Assembly (NCBI GenBank): GCA_947628575.1
Contig: CANRAK010000042.1
Coordinates: 1 to 11,464 of the forward strand
Direction of reading: 5' to 3'
Length of the DNA: 11,464 nucleotides
Source: an uncultured Clostridia bacterium
Lineage (GTDB): Bacteria > Bacillota > Clostridia > TANB77 > CAG-465
The notes under the pieces were generated by a model that made no database searches, had not been told where the DNA came from, and saw only the letters and a program-made list of their open reading frames with translations. This document shows positions 1 through 7,364 of this stretch, one piece after another. Made by a program: the position numbers and the translations under genes. Within the stretch, counting starts at the first letter, position 1. The number at the start of each line of letters is the position of its first letter.

Positions 1-1275
1 TCAGATTGGGATGGAAACTTTATGCAAGGCTCAATGGTAGTTATGGACCATACTAAAGGTGAAGTAAGAGGACTAATTGGTGGAGCTACTGAAAAAGAAG
101 GAGTTCTAACACTAAATAGAGCAACTCAAACATATAGACAACCAGGTTCTTGTATGAAACCATTTGGAGCATATGGACCAGCATTTGAAAGAGGAGTTCT
201 TTCTCCTGGAGCTGGACTTGATGATACACAACTTTCTATGGGAAATTGGACACCAGTAAACTGGTATGGATATTTCTGTGGATATGTTACAGCAAGAGAG
301 GCAATATACGACTCTAAAAATATTCCTGCTGTTAGAGCTAACTTACTAACTGCTGAAGCTGCAGGAGACCAAAACTATGCATGGAATTTTGCATATAATT
401 GTGGACTAACTTCATTATCAGAAGATGATAAAACAGCTGCATCTCTTGCACTTGGTGGTGTAACAAAAGGATTTACAGTATTACAAGTTGCTAATGCTTA
501 TGCAACTATTGCAAATAACGGATATCACATAACACCAAAACTATATACTAAAGTAGAGGATAGAAATGGTGAAATTGTGTTAGATAATACATCTGTAGAT
601 GCAAAACAAGTTATGAAAGATTCAACAGCATTTATGCTAACAAGTTGCTTAGAGTCAGTTGTTAGTGACCCTGGTGGTACAGCATATAATGCAGTTAAAA
701 TAAATGGAGGAGCTATACAGTGTGCAGGTAAAACTGGTAATACAGATAAAGACTATGATAGATGGTTCTGTGGATTTACACCATACTATACAATAGCTTG
801 TTGGACTGGTTATGATGAGGCTCAATCAATAAATAGAGGATATCCTTATCCATCAACTATGCTATTTAATACAGTAATGAATGCAATATGTGCAGATAAA
901 GAGCCTGTAAAATTCCCAGATCCACCATCATCTGTAACAAAAGTAGAGCTTTGTAGAGATTCTGGAAAAGTTGCAACAGATGCATGTAAAGCTGACCCAA
1001 GAGGTTCAAGAGTTCTAAGTGATTATGTGGCAGTAGATTCAATACCAAAAGATACATGTAAAGTACATGAATTTGTTACTGTATGTAATCGTACTGGAAA
1101 ACTTGCATCAAGTGCTTGTAAGAGTACATCTAAAAGATCATGCATTACAAGACCATATCAACCATCAAAAGGTGCTTATCCAAATGACTGGGGATATATG
1201 AAGCCATCAGAAGTTTGTAGAACATGTAGTGGTGGAAGTAATGTAAAGATTTATAAAAATGGTGTATTACAATAA
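1..1275 (+). CDS. Penicillin-binding protein, transpeptidase part (5' end outside window)
   Basis: The reading frame is open from base 1, so the gene starts upstream and only its C-terminal 424 residues are present. All three active-site motifs of the penicillin-binding transpeptidase fold are visible: SxxK as S-C-M-K at fragment residues 50-53 (the Ser at base 148 is the acyl-enzyme nucleophile), SxN as S-K-N at 105-107 (bases 313-321), and KTG at 244-246 (bases 730-738). The enzyme would cross-link peptidoglycan stem peptides outside the membrane. The surrounding sequence (RQPGS, DSKNIPAVRAN, GGVTKGFTVLQVANAYATIANNG) resembles bifunctional class A PBPs of the PBP1a type, so an N-terminal glycosyltransferase domain is expected but not seen. 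The roughly 110 residues after the transpeptidase domain are cysteine-rich, with repeated C-x(11-13)-C units, as in some clostridial PBP1a tails. The gene ends in its own terminator. Confidence 0.93.
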   Translation, partial: SDWDGNFMQGSMVVMDHTKGEVRGLIGGATEKEGVLTLNRATQTYRQPGSCMKPFGAYGPAFERGVLSPGAGLDDTQLSMGNWTPVNWYGYFCGYVTAREAIYDSKNIPAVRANLLTAEAAGDQNYAWNFAYNCGLTSLSEDDKTAASLALGGVTKGFTVLQVANAYATIANNGYHITPKLYTKVEDRNGEIVLDNTSVDAKQVMKDSTAFMLTSCLESVVSDPGGTAYNAVKINGGAIQCAGKTGNTDKDYDRWFCGFTPYYTIACWTGYDEAQSINRGYPYPSTMLFNTVMNAICADKEPVKFPDPPSSVTKVELCRDSGKVATDACKADPRGSRVLSDYVAVDSIPKDTCKVHEFVTVCNRTGKLASSACKSTSKRSCITRPYQPSKGAYPNDWGYMKPSEVCRTCSGGSNVKIYKNGVLQ

Positions 1276-1286
1276 AAATTGCTAAA

Positions 1287-1337
1287 AAAAGTAGCAGTAA
1301 ATATATATTATGTATATTTTACCGCTACTTTTCCTTT
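1287..1337 (+). terminator. Intrinsic terminator after the PBP gene
   Basis: The stem pairs AAAAGTAGC (1287-1295) with GCTACTTTT (1324-1332), and continues after one A/C mismatch with GTAAA (1297-1301) and TTTAC (1318-1322). The loop is about 16 bases. The T-rich tail TTTTCCTTT follows. It lies 12 bases after the PBP stop codon and separates that gene from the next operon. Confidence 0.85.
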
Positions 1338-1383
1338 ATAATATCAGACTTTGTGAAGAATTAGTGAAAATACTTAACACAGG

Positions 1384-1412
1384 TTGAAAAAAGATTATTT
1401 CTCTGATAAAAT
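1384..1412 (+). promoter_or_regulatory. Sigma-A type promoter of the glycosidase-uppP operon
   Basis: The -35 box is TTGAAA (1384-1389), the spacer is 17 bases, and the -10 box is TAAAAT (1407-1412). The predicted start of transcription is near 1419, giving a leader of about 53 bases before the start codon at 1472. It is the only good promoter seen before the three following genes. Confidence 0.75.
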
Positions 1413-1425
1413 ATTATTGGTATGG

Positions 1426-1450
1426 TAAAATGACATTTTTCGTCATTTTA
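1426..1450 (+). promoter_or_regulatory. Hairpin at the 5' end of the operon leader
   Basis: TAAAATGAC (1426-1434) pairs perfectly with GTCATTTTA (1442-1450) across a 7-base loop. It begins about 7 bases after the predicted transcription start and ends 11 bases before the ribosome binding site. It could protect the mRNA 5' end. It has a short T-rich flank, so weak attenuation is possible, but no alternative fold was found. Confidence 0.45.
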
Positions 1451-1471
1451 TTTAAAAAGCGAGGTAGGAAG

Positions 1472-2449
1472 ATGAAAAAATTCTTAAAAAAGTTAGCGAA
1501 AATATTAGGAGTTGTAGTTTTTGAAATAGTATATATCTTAGGATTAGGAATTTATCTAATCTACTATACTGAGTTATTTACTACTACAAGAGATATGATA
1601 GTAACTACTTCAATGACTACAATGAGACATCAATATTTTGCAACTTGGTTTTTAAGTAAAGAAAAAATAGATGAGATTTTAGCCTCTAATAGGCTAACTA
1701 ACGATGCTGCTGAGCAAAATTTAGCAGATGTAGATACTAAAAGAAAAAGTGATGATAAAGGTACAGAAGGAATAGAAGTTATAGATGTAAGTACAGATAC
1801 ATTTAAAGCATACCTTATGGTAATAGATGACCCATCAAGAGTTGAGCTTGTAACATCTCCAAACGTAGGTGTTGTTGGGTCTACAACAAGTCAAATTGTT
1901 GAACATTATGATGCAATAGCTGGAATAAATGCTGGTGGACTTGCAGATGATACATATGGTACAGGTGACGTACCAACAGGACTTTTAATTACAAATAATC
2001 AATATTTTGATGAAGTTAATCCTTATGAGTCATTTAGTATGTGTGGATTTACTCAAGATAATATTCTATATGTATCAGATAATGTAAATAAATATACAAT
2101 TGATCAATTAAATCTTAGATGTGCCGTATCATTTGGACCAGTACTTATTGTTAATGGAACACCAAGAATAAGTGGTGGCGGTGGTTGGGGAATACAACCA
2201 CGTACATGTATAGGTCAAAGACAAGATGGTACAGTGTTATTTTTAGTAATAGATGGAAGACAAACAGATAGCTTAGGTGCAACTTTAAAGAACGCACAAG
2301 ATATACTTTTAAATCATGGCGCATATAACGCATTTAATCTAGATGGTGGAGCATCTACTACAATGGTATTTGACTCTAAACTAGTAAATAAACCTAGTGA
2401 TTTTGCTGGTGAGCGTTATGTTCCAACTGCATTTATTGTTAAAAAGTAA
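1472..2449 (+). CDS. Membrane-anchored phosphodiester glycosidase family protein (NAGPA domain)
   Basis: The start at 1472 is chosen because GAGGTAGG lies just upstream. The longer frame from 1430 has no ribosome binding site and begins inside a leader hairpin. The 325-residue protein has a basic start and one membrane helix (about residues 11-31), so the rest should lie outside the cell. Residues 100-325 match the phosphodiester glycosidase family (human NAGPA, 'uncovering enzyme' fold). The signature points are GINAGG (151-156), the QPRTCIGQ block (242-249), VIDGR (259-263) and the C-terminal NLDGGASTTMV block (289-299), whose Asp-Gly-Gly is the family hallmark. Family members remove sugars joined through phosphodiesters, and bacterial ones are often called exopolysaccharide biosynthesis proteins. 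Its substrate here, perhaps a wall or capsule glycophosphate, is inferred only. It is first in an operon with the next two genes (21-base gap). Confidence 0.85.
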   Translation: MKKFLKKLAKILGVVVFEIVYILGLGIYLIYYTELFTTTRDMIVTTSMTTMRHQYFATWFLSKEKIDEILASNRLTNDAAEQNLADVDTKRKSDDKGTEGIEVIDVSTDTFKAYLMVIDDPSRVELVTSPNVGVVGSTTSQIVEHYDAIAGINAGGLADDTYGTGDVPTGLLITNNQYFDEVNPYESFSMCGFTQDNILYVSDNVNKYTIDQLNLRCAVSFGPVLIVNGTPRISGGGGWGIQPRTCIGQRQDGTVLFLVIDGRQTDSLGATLKNAQDILLNHGAYNAFNLDGGASTTMVFDSKLVNKPSDFAGERYVPTAFIVKK

Positions 2450-2470
2450 ATAAGGTAAAGGAGAAAAAGT

Positions 2471-3532
2471 ATGAAGAAGCTTATAATACGACTAATGTCT
2501 TGTATAATAGTAGGGACTATATTTACTTTTAGTGTACTAAAAGTAGTAGATAATTATTTATATAAACTTACACAATCTAGTTATCTAGAATTAGCAACTT
2601 ATAGGACAAATAGTCAATCAGAATTAAAATCAGAAGATTTAATAACTCTTCCAGATAATGCAGACCAATTACAATTTTCATATAATAATAAGTATTATAC
2701 ATATTTAGAAGATGGTTGCATACATATTAATAAGATTGAAGATAGATCAGAGCAAGCTGTTATAAAAGAAGATAACCCAATTTGTTATTACTACATGATG
2801 TATGATAAAAACTTAATATTATATTTTATTGAAGATACTAGTGGTTCATATACAACTTTAACAGTAAAAAATTATGATATTGCTACTGGAAGAACAACAG
2901 AATATAATGATATAGATGTAGTTAATTTCTCTAGAATTAAAGATATAACTATGTCACCACTATTAAGTGTTATATACATTAATGTTGAAACAAAAACAAC
3001 ATTCTCAACAAATAATACTGTATATAAAATAGACTTATTTAACTCAATGTCACAAGTTAAATCTGGCTCTATATATAGTAGAATAAGAATGTTCCAACAT
3101 AATGATAGATTATATTATGCAGATACAGCTGGTGGTGTATACTCATCAGCAAATGGAACAGTAAATTATCTATTTGGATATGCAGATGTTGAACTAATTG
3201 GTATTGATTCAAGACTTGCAAATAAAGATGATTATGAAAAATTATATTTTCTAGATACAACTAAAAAAGATAGAGTATATGTAGTAAGTGGCGGAGAGCT
3301 AATTAATACTATTTTACTTAGTGATACAGATGTTGTAACATCATATAATGAATACTCAGATGTATACTTAGTATATCCTACTTATATTCTTAACTTAACT
3401 GGTAAAAATCCATATAAACGACTTGCTAAGTTATCTAAATATGTTACTTTTGAAGCAATAAAAGGCGATACTGTATATTTAAGAACTAGCAATAATAAAA
3501 TTGTAACAACTAAATTACTTAAAGATAAGTAG
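2471..3532 (+). CDS. Unrecognised membrane-anchored extracellular protein, beta-propeller-like
   Basis: I do not recognise a named family. The 353-residue protein has one N-terminal hydrophobic helix (about residues 7-27) after a basic start, consistent with an uncleaved anchor or a signal peptide. The rest is hydrophilic and very rich in Tyr, Asp, Asn and Thr. It contains loosely repeated strand-turn-strand stretches of the type [12 protein letters not shown] (71-82), [12 protein letters not shown] (211-222) and [18 protein letters not shown] (255-272), spaced roughly as in a beta-propeller of the DUF5050 or WD-like kind. No catalytic motif is visible. The start follows AAGGAG at 7-base spacing. 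It lies 21 bases after the glycosidase gene and 14 bases before uppP, so it is almost certainly cotranscribed with both. A binding or scaffold role at the wall is a guess from this context. Confidence 0.8.
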   Translation: MKKLIIRLMSCIIVGTIFTFSVLKVVDNYLYKLTQSSYLELATYRTNSQSELKSEDLITLPDNADQLQFSYNNKYYTYLEDGCIHINKIEDRSEQAVIKEDNPICYYYMMYDKNLILYFIEDTSGSYTTLTVKNYDIATGRTTEYNDIDVVNFSRIKDITMSPLLSVIYINVETKTTFSTNNTVYKIDLFNSMSQVKSGSIYSRIRMFQHNDRLYYADTAGGVYSSANGTVNYLFGYADVELIGIDSRLANKDDYEKLYFLDTTKKDRVYVVSGGELINTILLSDTDVVTSYNEYSDVYLVYPTYILNLTGKNPYKRLAKLSKYVTFEAIKGDTVYLRTSNNKIVTTKLLKDK

Positions 3533-3546
3533 AAAAGGGGAGTATA

Positions 3547-4401
3547 ATGATTAATTTTATAGAGATACTAAAAGTAATATTCTTAGGAATAGTCGAGGGT
3601 ATTACTGAATGGCTACCAATTAGTAGTACAGGACATATGATACTAGTTGATGCATTTATTAAAATGAATATATCTGAAGAATTTAAAGAATTCTTCTTAG
3701 TTGTAATACAACTTGGCGCAATAATGGCTGTTGTTTGCTTATACTTTAAAAAGCTATTTCCATTTGAATTTAAAAAGGAAAATGGAAAGTTAAAAGTAAA
3801 ATCTAATAAGGATACATGGATACTATGGGCTAAAGTATTAGTAGCATGTGTACCTGCTGGAATAATAGGACTACTATTTGACGATATTTTAGATGAATAC
3901 CTATATAACCCAATAACAGTAGCATTAATGCTAATACTATATGGTGTGTTATATTTAATAGTAGAGAACAAGAATAAAGGTAAAAATACAAAGATAAATA
4001 CATTAAAAGATATTACTTTTAAAACAGCCGCAATAATTGGAGTATTTCAAGTGCTTGCATTAATACCAGGAACATCTAGATCTGGTGCAACAATACTTGG
4101 TGCTATACTTATTGGAACATCAAGAGATATAGCTGCTGAATTTACATTCTTTTTAGCAATTCCTGTAATGTTTGGCGCAAGTTTATACAAATTATTAAAA
4201 TTTATAGTAAAAGGAGCTGTTATAGCAAGCTCAGAATATGTGATACTAGCTGTAGGGTTAATAACTGCATTTGTTGTATCAATATTTGCTATTAAATTCT
4301 TAATGAACTATATTAAAAAGAATGATTTTAAAGCATTTGGTATATATAGAATTGTACTAGGATTATTAGTTTTAGCTGCAATGTTTGTAGGAATAATATA
4401 A
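3547..4401 (+). CDS. uppP: Undecaprenyl-diphosphate phosphatase (UppP/BacA)
   Basis: This 284-residue polytopic membrane enzyme removes a phosphate from undecaprenyl pyrophosphate, returning the lipid carrier used for peptidoglycan, teichoic acid and capsule export. It gives resistance to bacitracin when abundant. Both family signatures are intact: [14 protein letters not shown] at residues 17-30, which places Glu17, Glu21, Ser27 and His30 at the same numbers as the catalytic residues of the E. coli enzyme, and PGTSRSG at 174-180 with its essential Arg. About eight hydrophobic segments fill the rest. Length is normal for the family. The start has AGGGGA upstream. It is the last gene of the operon, 14 bases after the propeller-like protein, and a strong terminator follows within 6 bases. 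Pairing with a phosphodiester glycosidase fits a shared role in envelope polymer turnover. Confidence 0.97.
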   Translation: MINFIEILKVIFLGIVEGITEWLPISSTGHMILVDAFIKMNISEEFKEFFLVVIQLGAIMAVVCLYFKKLFPFEFKKENGKLKVKSNKDTWILWAKVLVACVPAGIIGLLFDDILDEYLYNPITVALMLILYGVLYLIVENKNKGKNTKINTLKDITFKTAAIIGVFQVLALIPGTSRSGATILGAILIGTSRDIAAEFTFFLAIPVMFGASLYKLLKFIVKGAVIASSEYVILAVGLITAFVVSIFAIKFLMNYIKKNDFKAFGIYRIVLGLLVLAAMFVGII

Positions 4402-4406
4402 TATTA

Positions 4407-4447
4407 AAAAGAAGATAAAATTGGAAACACCATTTTATCTTCTTTTC
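4407..4447 (+). terminator. Intrinsic terminator after uppP
   Basis: AAAAGAAGATAAAA (4407-4420) pairs perfectly with TTTTATCTTCTTTT (4433-4446), and TGG/CCA can extend the stem into the loop past one bulged T. The right arm doubles as the T-rich tail. The -35 box of the next promoter begins at 4448, two bases after the stem, so termination and the next initiation are directly abutted. Confidence 0.88.
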
Positions 4448-4476
4448 TTGACTAAAGTTATATATAGATATAAAAT
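4448..4476 (+). promoter_or_regulatory. Sigma-A type promoter of the lysozyme operon
   Basis: The -35 box is TTGACT (4448-4453), the spacer 17 bases and the -10 box TAAAAT (4471-4476). The expected start of transcription is near 4483, leaving a leader of only about 20 bases with AGGAGG before the ATG at 4503. No operator-like dyad was seen. Confidence 0.78.
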
Positions 4477-4502
4477 ATATAGTATATTAGGAGGAGAAAA
4501 TT

Positions 4503-6095
4503 ATGAGAAGAAACCTTCCAATAATAATTGCAATTCTACTTGGAATTTGCATTATTAATTGTAATAATATATATGCAAATACAACATTTGATGTTCAAAG
4601 GAAATCTATGAAAATATACGAAAAACTAGATTTAAGTACAATTATTTCAACTGATAGTGATAACTTAAACTATGAATCATCAAACAGTAATATTGCAACT
4701 GTAAGTGAAGATGGTATTGTAACAACATATGGTATGGGAGACTTTAATATTACAGTATCAGATGAAAATTCAAGTGATACATGTATGTTTTCATCTGGAT
4801 ATTTTACAGGAATAGATGTTTCTAATCATAATGGTTTAGTTGATTGGCAAAAAGTAAAAAAAGCAGGAATAGATTTTGTAATGATAAGAGCAAGCTATGG
4901 CTATCGTATTGAAGAGCCTTATGATTCACAGTATGACAAGCAGTTTGCAAATAACATAAAAGGTGCTTATGACAACAATATACCTTTTGGAATATTCCAT
5001 TTTTCTTATGCTGAAGATACAGTAGAAGCAGAGCGTGAAGCAAATTATTTATTAAGCGCATTAGATAAATATGGCAGTGAGTATAAAGATAAAATATCAC
5101 TTCCAATAGCTTATGATGTAGAACATGTAGATACATTATCTAAAAAAGAACTTACAGATATTGTAATAACATTTTGTAGTAAGATATATGATGCAGGATA
5201 TGTTCCAATGGTATATTCTAATACTAACTTTTTCACTAATCATTTAGATTTAGAAAAGTTAAATGCACTAGCATATAATTTCTGGTATGCAAATATAGAT
5301 TATGATGATTTTACAAATAAGATAACTATAAAAGATACAAAAATATCTCCATTTATATGGCAATATACATTCGAAGGCTCAATAGAAGGTGCAAATAATG
5401 ATAAAGGCTGTGTAGATATGGACGTTATGTATATGAAAGACAGAGTAAAAGTTGAAGTAATAAATAATGGACAAGTTGTGGATGTAATTGGCGCAGATAA
5501 AGGTGGAGTATTAGATTATGTAGATGTAAAGAAAAAAGGATATACACTAACTAGTCTTCAAGATAATAGTGGACAAGCTGTAACAAAAGATACTATATTT
5601 AATAACGATTCGCAAATTAATGCAGTATTTGATAGAATAGGTATAACAGATATATTACTAGAAGAAAGCGAAATTAATATAGACAAAATAGGACAATATA
5701 AAATAAATGTTAAACCTATGCCTGAGACTGCAATAATAGAAGATGATGAATTAATATTTGAATCAGACGATGAAAATGTTGCAACAGTAGAAAGTAATGG
5801 TAATATTATAATAAATGGAAATGGAAAATGTAATATAACTTGCTATTTAAAAGATAATAGAAGTATATTTAAAACATGTACTTTAAATATAGATATTAAG
5901 CACGAAAAAGGTGATGTAGATAAAAATGGAGTAGTTGATGCAGTAGATGCAGCTAAAGTATTAACATTATTTAAAAACCAAAATGCTACAAAAGAGGAAG
6001 TAGAGTTAGGAGACGTAGATGGAACACCTGGACTTAGTGCAGTAGATGCAATGACAATACTTACAGCATTTAAAAATAAAACTAAACTTAAATAA
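4503..6095 (+). CDS. Secreted GH25 lysozyme with Big2-like domains and C-terminal dockerin
   Basis: The 530-residue protein has a signal peptide (hydrophobic 5-19, likely cut after the A at 25). In order come a Big2-like Ig module (about 28-86, with SSNSNIATVSEDGIV), a GH25 muramidase domain (about 101-312), a stretch resembling a degenerate Listeria-Bacteroides/InlB B-repeat (about 315-378), a second Big2-like module (about 381-465), and a type I dockerin (469-526). GH25 enzymes cut the MurNAc-GlcNAc bond of peptidoglycan. Expected catalytic acids are present: Asp105 in GIDVSNHNG, and Asp205/Glu207 in AYDVEH. The first dockerin calcium loop is canonical (D471, D473, N475, D479, D482). The second (from D504) lacks acidic residues at positions 5 and 9. 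Dockerins bind cohesins, so it may be anchored to a scaffold encoded elsewhere. The start has AGGAGG upstream. It forms an operon with the next gene. Confidence 0.93.
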   Translation: MRRNLPIIIAILLGICIINCNNIYANTTFDVQRKSMKIYEKLDLSTIISTDSDNLNYESSNSNIATVSEDGIVTTYGMGDFNITVSDENSSDTCMFSSGYFTGIDVSNHNGLVDWQKVKKAGIDFVMIRASYGYRIEEPYDSQYDKQFANNIKGAYDNNIPFGIFHFSYAEDTVEAEREANYLLSALDKYGSEYKDKISLPIAYDVEHVDTLSKKELTDIVITFCSKIYDAGYVPMVYSNTNFFTNHLDLEKLNALAYNFWYANIDYDDFTNKITIKDTKISPFIWQYTFEGSIEGANNDKGCVDMDVMYMKDRVKVEVINNGQVVDVIGADKGGVLDYVDVKKKGYTLTSLQDNSGQAVTKDTIFNNDSQINAVFDRIGITDILLEESEINIDKIGQYKINVKPMPETAIIEDDELIFESDDENVATVESNGNIIINGNGKCNITCYLKDNRSIFKTCTLNIDIKHEKGDVDKNGVVDAVDAAKVLTLFKNQNATKEEVELGDVDGTPGLSAVDAMTILTAFKNKTKLK

Positions 6096-6114
6096 AATTT
6101 TAGGAGAGTAACTT

Positions 6115-7104
6115 ATGTCAATATATGAAAATGTGAAGGAAAATATAAAAATAGCAATTTTTTCTCTGCAAGATAATATATTAGACGAAGTAGTAGATAA
6201 AATAACAAAGAAATTCTTTAATGTAGAAATATATGACGATAGTGTAAAATTAAAAAAAGATATAGAAAAAAATAATATAAATATAGCAGTAATATGCGAT
6301 TTTAATGAAAAAATTGTAAATGAATATAGTAATATTTCAAATAAGGAGAATATTATATTCTTAAAATGCAAGGAAAATGAAGAATATGCAGAAAATAAGG
6401 AAATATATAATATAGTTGATATTAAGAATTTAACAAGAGAAATAAATAGAATATCAAATAATATAGTGCAACAAGAAAAAATAATGTTTCAAAACTTTAA
6501 ATTAAATACCGTTAGTAATCTTGTTGACACTATATCACATCAAGTACAAGCTAATTTATTATATATTGGTGCAAGTTTGGATGTAATAAAAATGCTTGCA
6601 GAAGATAAGGATATAAATAATAACAAAGAGAAAAAAGGTATATTAGAAAATCTGTATGAGAAAAATTCCTTATCGTTACAAAAAGCAAATATGCTACTAG
6701 AGTTAATGTCTGATGCAACTAATATATCTAGTGAGTCTATAATGAAAAGTGACAACATTATAGATGTAATAAATCTAATATTAGAAGAAAATATAAAAGA
6801 AAATAATATAAATTTAAATATATCACAAAAACTAAAAGATAATTCATATATATGTGGACCACTTAATGATATTATATTTATTATTTGTAGAATTGTAAAA
6901 GATATGATAATAAATAAAGAGGAAAATATAACATTAGATATTAGTGAAGATGAAAGTAATTGGTACTTCAAAATAGAGACTGTTAATAAGTTTAAAAACA
7001 GGAAAAATTTAAGCGAAATAAATAAAAATATACTATATTTATCTGGAGTAAATTGCATATTATCTTCAGATAAAGTAATAATAGAAATTAATAAAATTAG
7101 ATAA
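6115..7104 (+). CDS. Degenerate histidine-kinase-like protein (pseudo-receiver, DHp, vestigial ATPase)
   Basis: No membrane segment or signal peptide is seen, so this 329-residue protein should be cytoplasmic. Residues 10-113 have an alternating strand/helix pattern like a receiver domain, with Asp62 at the end of the third strand (IAVICD), but the acidic pair after strand 1 is missing. Residues 130-205 look like the two-helix dimerisation domain of kinases, with an H-box-like TISHQVQANLLYI and His142 at the phospho-accepting place, followed by Gln instead of the usual Glu/Asp. Residues 213-329 follow the course of a HATPase domain, but the N-box Asn and the DxGxG and later glycine boxes are absent, so ATP binding is unlikely. 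Spo0B and ChpT phosphotransferases are built this way. This family reading is inference from pattern only. It sits 19 bases after the lysozyme gene, with TAGGAGAG upstream of the ATG, and is strongly biased to AT-ending codons. Confidence 0.6.
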   Translation: MSIYENVKENIKIAIFSLQDNILDEVVDKITKKFFNVEIYDDSVKLKKDIEKNNINIAVICDFNEKIVNEYSNISNKENIIFLKCKENEEYAENKEIYNIVDIKNLTREINRISNNIVQQEKIMFQNFKLNTVSNLVDTISHQVQANLLYIGASLDVIKMLAEDKDINNNKEKKGILENLYEKNSLSLQKANMLLELMSDATNISSESIMKSDNIIDVINLILEENIKENNINLNISQKLKDNSYICGPLNDIIFIICRIVKDMIINKEENITLDISEDESNWYFKIETVNKFKNRKNLSEINKNILYLSGVNCILSSDKVIIEINKIR

Positions 7105-7109
7105 TAACA

Positions 7110-7145
7110 AAGCGACTTGTAATAAAAAAACAGGTCGCTTAATTT
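7110..7145 (+). terminator. Intrinsic terminator after the kinase-like gene
   Basis: AAGCGACTTGT (7110-7120) pairs with ACAGGTCGCTT (7130-7140) over 11 base pairs, one of them a G-T wobble, with a 9-base A-rich loop. The tail AATTTA is a weak T tract. It starts 6 bases after the stop codon. Confidence 0.78.
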
Positions 7146-7158
7146 ATGTGTGAAGAAA

Positions 7159-7176
7159 TTTACATAAAAATGTAAA
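7159..7176. repeat. Inverted repeat TTTACAT-N4-ATGTAAA upstream of a promoter
   Basis: TTTACAT (7159-7165) and ATGTAAA (7170-7176) form a perfect 7-bp dyad ending 6 bases before the -35 box at 7183. A third copy, ATGTAAA (7194-7200), lies inside the promoter spacer. The arrangement is like an operator flanking and overlapping a promoter, but the sequence is AT-rich and the match may be chance. Confidence 0.35.
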
Positions 7177-7182
7177 AAAGTA

Positions 7183-7211
7183 TTGAATTATATATGTAAA
7201 TATGTTATAAT
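7183..7211 (+). promoter_or_regulatory. Sigma-A type promoter of the stalk-protein gene
   Basis: The -35 box is TTGAAT (7183-7188), the spacer 17 bases, and the -10 box is a consensus TATAAT (7206-7211). The predicted start is the G at 7218, so the leader is about 147 bases long, the longest in the window. Confidence 0.8.
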
Positions 7212-7217
7212 AATAAC

Positions 7218-7304
7218 GTATCTTTATAATTCAAAACGTAGAAAGATTATTCTATGATTTACAGCAAGATTAATAAACAGCTGAATAATTATATAAGAAG
7301 ATAC
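7218..7304 (+). promoter_or_regulatory. Candidate structured 5' leader
   Basis: From the predicted first transcribed base, GTATCTT (7218-7224) can pair with AAGATAC (7298-7304) and TATAATT (7225-7231) with AATTATA (7287-7293), past a 4-base bulge. Inside lie a hairpin of AAA-A-CGTAGAA with TTCTATG-A-TTT (7233-7260, 6-base loop, one A/A mismatch) and a weaker CAGC/GCTG hairpin (7262-7283), making a possible three-way junction. I do not recognise it as any known riboswitch. It is AT-rich, so chance pairing is a real alternative. Confidence 0.35.
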
Positions 7305-7364
7305 ATTACATCTAGATATTTCCATGAAGAAAATTAATATTTTTTTTAAGAAGGAGGAATAGCT

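Noticed and set aside
1430..1471. Longer start for the phosphodiester glycosidase at 1430
   Set aside because: It has no ribosome binding site, lies inside the leader hairpin, and the ATG at 1472 has GAGGTAGG upstream followed by a normal membrane-anchor start.
3519..3971. Minus-strand open frame opposite uppP
   Set aside because: It lies antisense to a certain gene, has no family resemblance, and its Ile/Asn/Ser-rich composition is what AT-rich antisense frames give.
6006..7058. Minus-strand open frames opposite the kinase-like gene (6006-6371 and 6540-7058)
   Set aside because: They are Phe/Ile/Ser-rich shadows of an A-rich coding strand without a ribosome binding site. The plus frame continues an operon and has a good ribosome binding site.
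7218..7304. Purine riboswitch or hammerhead ribozyme in the three-way-junction leader
   Set aside because: The conserved junction bases of the purine aptamer and the CUGAUGA/GAAA core of the hammerhead are not present.
7324..7362. Upstream mini-ORF of 12 codons ending 2 bases before the stalk-protein start
   Set aside because: No Shine-Dalgarno sequence precedes its ATG, and its 3' part is simply the ribosome binding site of the real gene. Chance is the simpler explanation.
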